From contig JAEWGS010000035.1 in the NCBI GenBank assembly GCA_023388205.1, forward strand, positions 1-9,182: a DNA stretch of 9,182 nucleotides, written 5' to 3'. This DNA comes from Bacillota bacterium (GTDB lineage: Bacteria > Bacillota > Clostridia > Saccharofermentanales > Fastidiosipilaceae). A model generated the notes under the pieces. The model was given only the letters and a program-made list of their open reading frames with translations, searched no databases and was not told where the DNA came from. The translations under genes were made by a program, and so were the position numbers. Below, in pieces: positions 7,301-9,182 of the stretch. The first letter of the stretch is position 1. Every line of letters begins with the position of its first letter.

Positions 7301-9182
7301 AGCCTCGTTGCAAAGCCACTCTTCTTCTCAAAACGAAATCCACCAACTCAGACAGATCGACCGTCACGGGATTGAATTTTTGCCGCGGTGCATACTTGGG
7401 GCTCACGCGCATACCTTCATAGCGCAAATAAGCCAGCTGATCGAGCGCCTTAAAACCGACGAGGGTATCCGTCCCCAAAAATTTTGCAAAGTCGATCACC
7501 CACTGATGTTGCGTCGCCGAATCCGAAGCGTCTCGCTGCGCTGAATCTGCTTCAAGAAGCGATGCGCTTTCTAAAGCCCCATCGGCCTCTGGCATCGCAT
7601 TGACGCTGCGTTCACCGCCTCGCTCAAAAAGCTCATCTTCAACAAAATACCCCGTTTCAGACAAAACGTAACGCTTCGCTTGAATGGAACGGATGCGTCC
7701 TGTTTTGGCCGAACCTTCTGTCTCCAAATTTAAGCAGACAAAGCGGTTGCCAATGCTGTCGTTGAGATCAGGACCATAGACGCAGCAGCGGCCATCTTCA
7801 ACCAAATAGCCCTCCATGCCATAGATCAGCTTCAGGTCCTTACCTTCTTTTGCCAGTTGCCGGCGCACAGATTCAGCCTGTGGGAAGGCTTGCACCACCC
7901 CATGGTCCGTGATCGCCAAAGCCTTGTGTCCGAAATGAGCTGCCAGGCGCACAAGATCACCGATGTCACTCAGCGCATCTCTTTGACTCATCTGGGTATG
8001 GCAGTGCAGCTCGATCCGTTTCACTGGAGCGTTATCCGAACGTCCAATCGGCGCAGAAACCTTTTTGAGTCCCATCACGCGCGCTTGAACGTCATTGGTG
8101 TAGTTATCGAGAACGGGACGCACGAAGAAGAGATACCAGCGGCCCGACTTGAGCTCCTCCGTCAAAGCCCCCGCTTTTTCCTCATCGACAAAAAGGCTGG
8201 CACGAATTGAGCCCGTATCTGAAAAAATCGAAAAGGTAAAAAGCAGACTCTTACCATTTTTCACACGTCTCACTTCAAGCCCATGTGCTTGCCCACGGAT
8301 GAGAACTTTTCCTGTCTCCAAATTGAGATCTGAGATCAAAAATTCTTTTTCTTCTCTGGGAACTTGCCCCCAAATGACCCCTTGTTCGCCGACTTTTTGA
8401 TAGGCCTTGACGCGATCATAATAGCGATCTCTCACCTGAGTCGTCGCTTGCATTTCTTGAATATTCAGCTTTGGGACTTCTGGCGTTTCGGCCCGCTCCA
8501 CTTTGACCGGCTCTTTGGGGACCTCTTGAATAGAAGCAATATGCTTGCGCTGCATCTCATCCCAAAGGCTCTCCAAGCTTGCGCCTTCATCAAACAGATC
8601 CGACTTTGCGTCTTGAGAAAGGCTCATCGGCACATCAAAGCCCAGCTGGTCTTTAATAAAATCCTTAAACTCTTGAATCTTCTGCGGCGTAAAGAGCAGC
8701 GTCACCGCAGGGGCCGGACAAATCAACAGACGGTCTTCTTGTGCCACAAGCCGGGATTGAGAAAAAAGCAAAGACAAAGCGCCCTGGCCATGTCGATTCA
8801 GCTCATCTTTGATCCAAGAAAATAGCGATTCACAGTGCAAGGCCTTCTGCGCTACACTCAAATCCTGTGCCGCACCCGTGGGCCCCGCCTGAGCAAAGTG
8901 AAAAACTGGCTTAAACCCCGCAACCTGAGGCAAGGTCGTCAGCGCCGCATACAAGGCGCGCAGCAAGGTGCCATCGCAAGGGCCAATCAGGGAAATGCGC
9001 GGGCAAAAAACATAGCCAGCCTCTGTTTGCGTCACTTCAAGGCTCAAAACTTCCGCCGGCATGGATTGAAGGCGAGAAAAAAGTTCAGGGCTGAGACTTT
9101 GTTCAATCGCGGTCTCTCCCAACTGCTCCAGCAAGGTCGAAAAAAAAGCCAGAGGCTGTCGCTCTTTTGTCCAATCCCCGTC
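4308..9182 (-). CDS. polC: DNA polymerase III alpha subunit, PolC type (5' end cut by window edge)
   Basis: Main replicative DNA polymerase of Bacillota. The frame is open to the right edge; the TTG at 9134 has no Shine-Dalgarno, and the 16 codons before it (including QPLAFFSTLLEQLGE) align with the B. subtilis PolC N-terminus, so the true start lies just outside. Numbering from that TTG (1608 residues): N-terminal domain 1-230; OB fold about 255-360; PHP part 1 from 373 (HCH 377-379, TDH 409-411, GME 439-441); exonuclease-like domain about 465-640; PHP part 2 about 755-910; VGSRGSVGSS 1048-1057; zinc site C1077, C1080, C1102, C1105; palm Asp1131, Asp1133 (PDIDLNFSG) and Asp1256 (LKLDVLGHDD); HhH region near 1547-1590; clamp-binding-like QIDLL at 1600-1604, near the end. 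It is longer than the 1437-residue B. subtilis protein because of insertions around the exonuclease domain, whose catalytic residues are degenerate. Stop TAA. Confidence 0.97.
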   Translation of the reverse strand, partial: DGDWTKERQPLAFFSTLLEQLGETAIEQSLSPELFSRLQSMPAEVLSLEVTQTEAGYVFCPRISLIGPCDGTLLRALYAALTTLPQVAGFKPVFHFAQAGPTGAAQDLSVAQKALHCESLFSWIKDELNRHGQGALSLLFSQSRLVAQEDRLLICPAPAVTLLFTPQKIQEFKDFIKDQLGFDVPMSLSQDAKSDLFDEGASLESLWDEMQRKHIASIQEVPKEPVKVERAETPEVPKLNIQEMQATTQVRDRYYDRVKAYQKVGEQGVIWGQVPREEKEFLISDLNLETGKVLIRGQAHGLEVRRVKNGKSLLFTFSIFSDTGSIRASLFVDEEKAGALTEELKSGRWYLFFVRPVLDNYTNDVQARVMGLKKVSAPIGRSDNAPVKRIELHCHTQMSQRDALSDIGDLVRLAAHFGHKALAITDHGVVQAFPQAESVRRQLAKEGKDLKLIYGMEGYLVEDGRCCVYGPDLNDSIGNRFVCLNLETEGSAKTGRIRSIQAKRYVLSETGYFVEDELFERGGERSVNAMPEADGALESASLLEADSAQRDASDSATQHQWVIDFAKFLGTDTLVGFKALDQLAYLRYEGMRVSPKYAPRQKFNPVTVDLSELVDFVLRRRVALQRGYRDENGQIAYERAGALDTLDGDQIAHALRYAKAQTFATDERQFFKAGEAKKALAALEEAFVKDEEARERSQAFDLLSGQSAGQEKNLDLPVDANGAMVAAAPLSEEIDAIARCFALAALELGCREGQEFNKKLGKLSMTGVKNTKNKARHIIYLSKDALGLYHLYRLVSESNVHYFYFRPRCPRSLLRYFSAGLIIGSACEAGELFRSMMDLYQKAGSSYEKALELMDDHEVSQVARFYDYLEIQPLGNNAFLLRKENNGIHSETDLQNLNRLIVALAKRQNKPFVATCDSHFLEDEDFRYRSVMLDHVGMKDSDFKVPLFFRTTEEMLAEFQYLSPEDRDLAVLTYPARVADWVTEYLEPFPSGSYPPEIDSAPDDVRQMVYDSMKRLYEHEGQVPALVSERVERELQSIIGNGFSIMYFIAHHLVKKSNDDGYVVGSRGSVGSSFVATLCGITEVNPLTPHYRCPNCRYSEFDESGDYGSGFDLPEKNCPKCGTKLDRDGQDIPFETFLGFDGDKQPDIDLNFSGVYQMRAHEFIREMFGRDYTFRAGTVSAFQEKTCFGMVKKYAEIRNLSLNRSEIERMAHHLMGVKSTTGQHPGGIVVIPKDRDIYDFTPIQYPAEKADSPFCTTHYDFNSLHDTILKLDVLGHDDPTMLRVLSDLTGVDVLQIPIPDPEVMALFTGTEALGIETGKGPAAIGTLGLPEMGTFMARGMIQDIQPKRFYDLVQLLGLSHGTDVWKGNAQDLILNGICTINDVIGCRDSIMTRLIYWGLPKKAAFDIMEKVRKGKGLSEDQEALMREHDVPDWYIDSCKKIKYMFPKAHAAAYAISALRIAWFKVHIPEAWYCAWYSVRAKMFKAQNMCVEPKMIVAQKQAIRQSGKMVTDKTLEKEFYCYEIVEEMYQRGIRFDRIDLYESEANLFTFDRKNWVRPALSSIDGVSEANAEAIVKARASGKFKSREDLQRRSGISKTAMDALESMGLLKDLPESNQIDLLGLLG
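7172..7742 (-). other. Degenerate DEDDh exonuclease-like domain within PolC
   Basis: This segment (PolC residues about 465-655, counted from the TTG at 9134) lies where PolC normally carries its epsilon-like proofreading exonuclease. The 30 residues leading to ExoI align without gaps to B. subtilis PolC, giving NLE (469-471) for DVE. ExoII reads LVGFKALDQLAYL (558-570) where B. subtilis has LVAHNASFDMGFL: the Asn is Lys562 and the Asp is shifted or lost. At ExoIII, RAGALD (623-628) puts Arg623 in place of His while Asp628 is kept. The segment between ExoI and ExoII has an Ala/Glu/Asp/Ser-rich stretch (515-541) instead of the conserved IIELTGIT region. The domain probably keeps a structural role without hydrolytic activity. 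Confidence 0.75.

Noticed and set aside
9132..9134. TTG as the polC start codon
   Set aside because: No Shine-Dalgarno precedes it, the frame is open to the window edge, and the upstream residues fit the PolC N-terminal domain.

Overview
The window carries one minus-strand block of bacterial housekeeping genes, read right to left: polC (replicative DNA polymerase III alpha, 5' end cut by the window edge), priA (primosomal helicase), def (peptide deformylase), fmt (Met-tRNA formyltransferase) and the first 34 codons of an unrecognised gene running off the left edge. A PolC-type polymerase with an OB fold, a PHP domain split by an exonuclease-like domain and a four-cysteine zinc site points to a Bacillota (low-GC Gram-positive) lineage; PolC also occurs in a few other phyla. 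Base composition is near 50% GC by eye, and priA-def-fmt is the order common in Clostridia and Bacilli. I see no mobile element, CRISPR array, rRNA or tRNA.

Layout: 1-104 partial gene; 105-132 a short gap inside a 13-bp tandem repeat (108-159) that also covers the 3' end of fmt; 133-1260 fmt, overlapping def (1257-1712) by 4 bp; 1713-1894 the only sizeable non-coding gap; 1895-4246 priA with a GTG start; 4247-4307 a 61-bp gap; 4308-9182 polC. The block could be one transcript, with a possible extra weak promoter before def. It joins chromosome replication (PolC), restart of stalled forks (PriA) and N-terminal formyl-Met handling (Fmt adds the formyl group to initiator Met-tRNA, Def removes it from new proteins).

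The most notable signal is inside polC. The exonuclease (proofreading) domain nested in the PHP domain is recognisable by position, but its catalytic residues are degenerate: the first Asp of the D-x-E motif is Asn, the ExoII motif is scrambled and the ExoIII His is Arg. It also carries low-complexity and extra segments absent from B. subtilis PolC. The surrounding PHP domain, in contrast, keeps all nine metal-ligand positions described for DnaE-type PHP exonucleases, including an Asp that is Asn in B. subtilis PolC. This suggests a PolC in which DEDDh proofreading was lost and may have been taken over by the PHP domain or by a separate protein. That is inference from residues and would need alignment and biochemistry to confirm.
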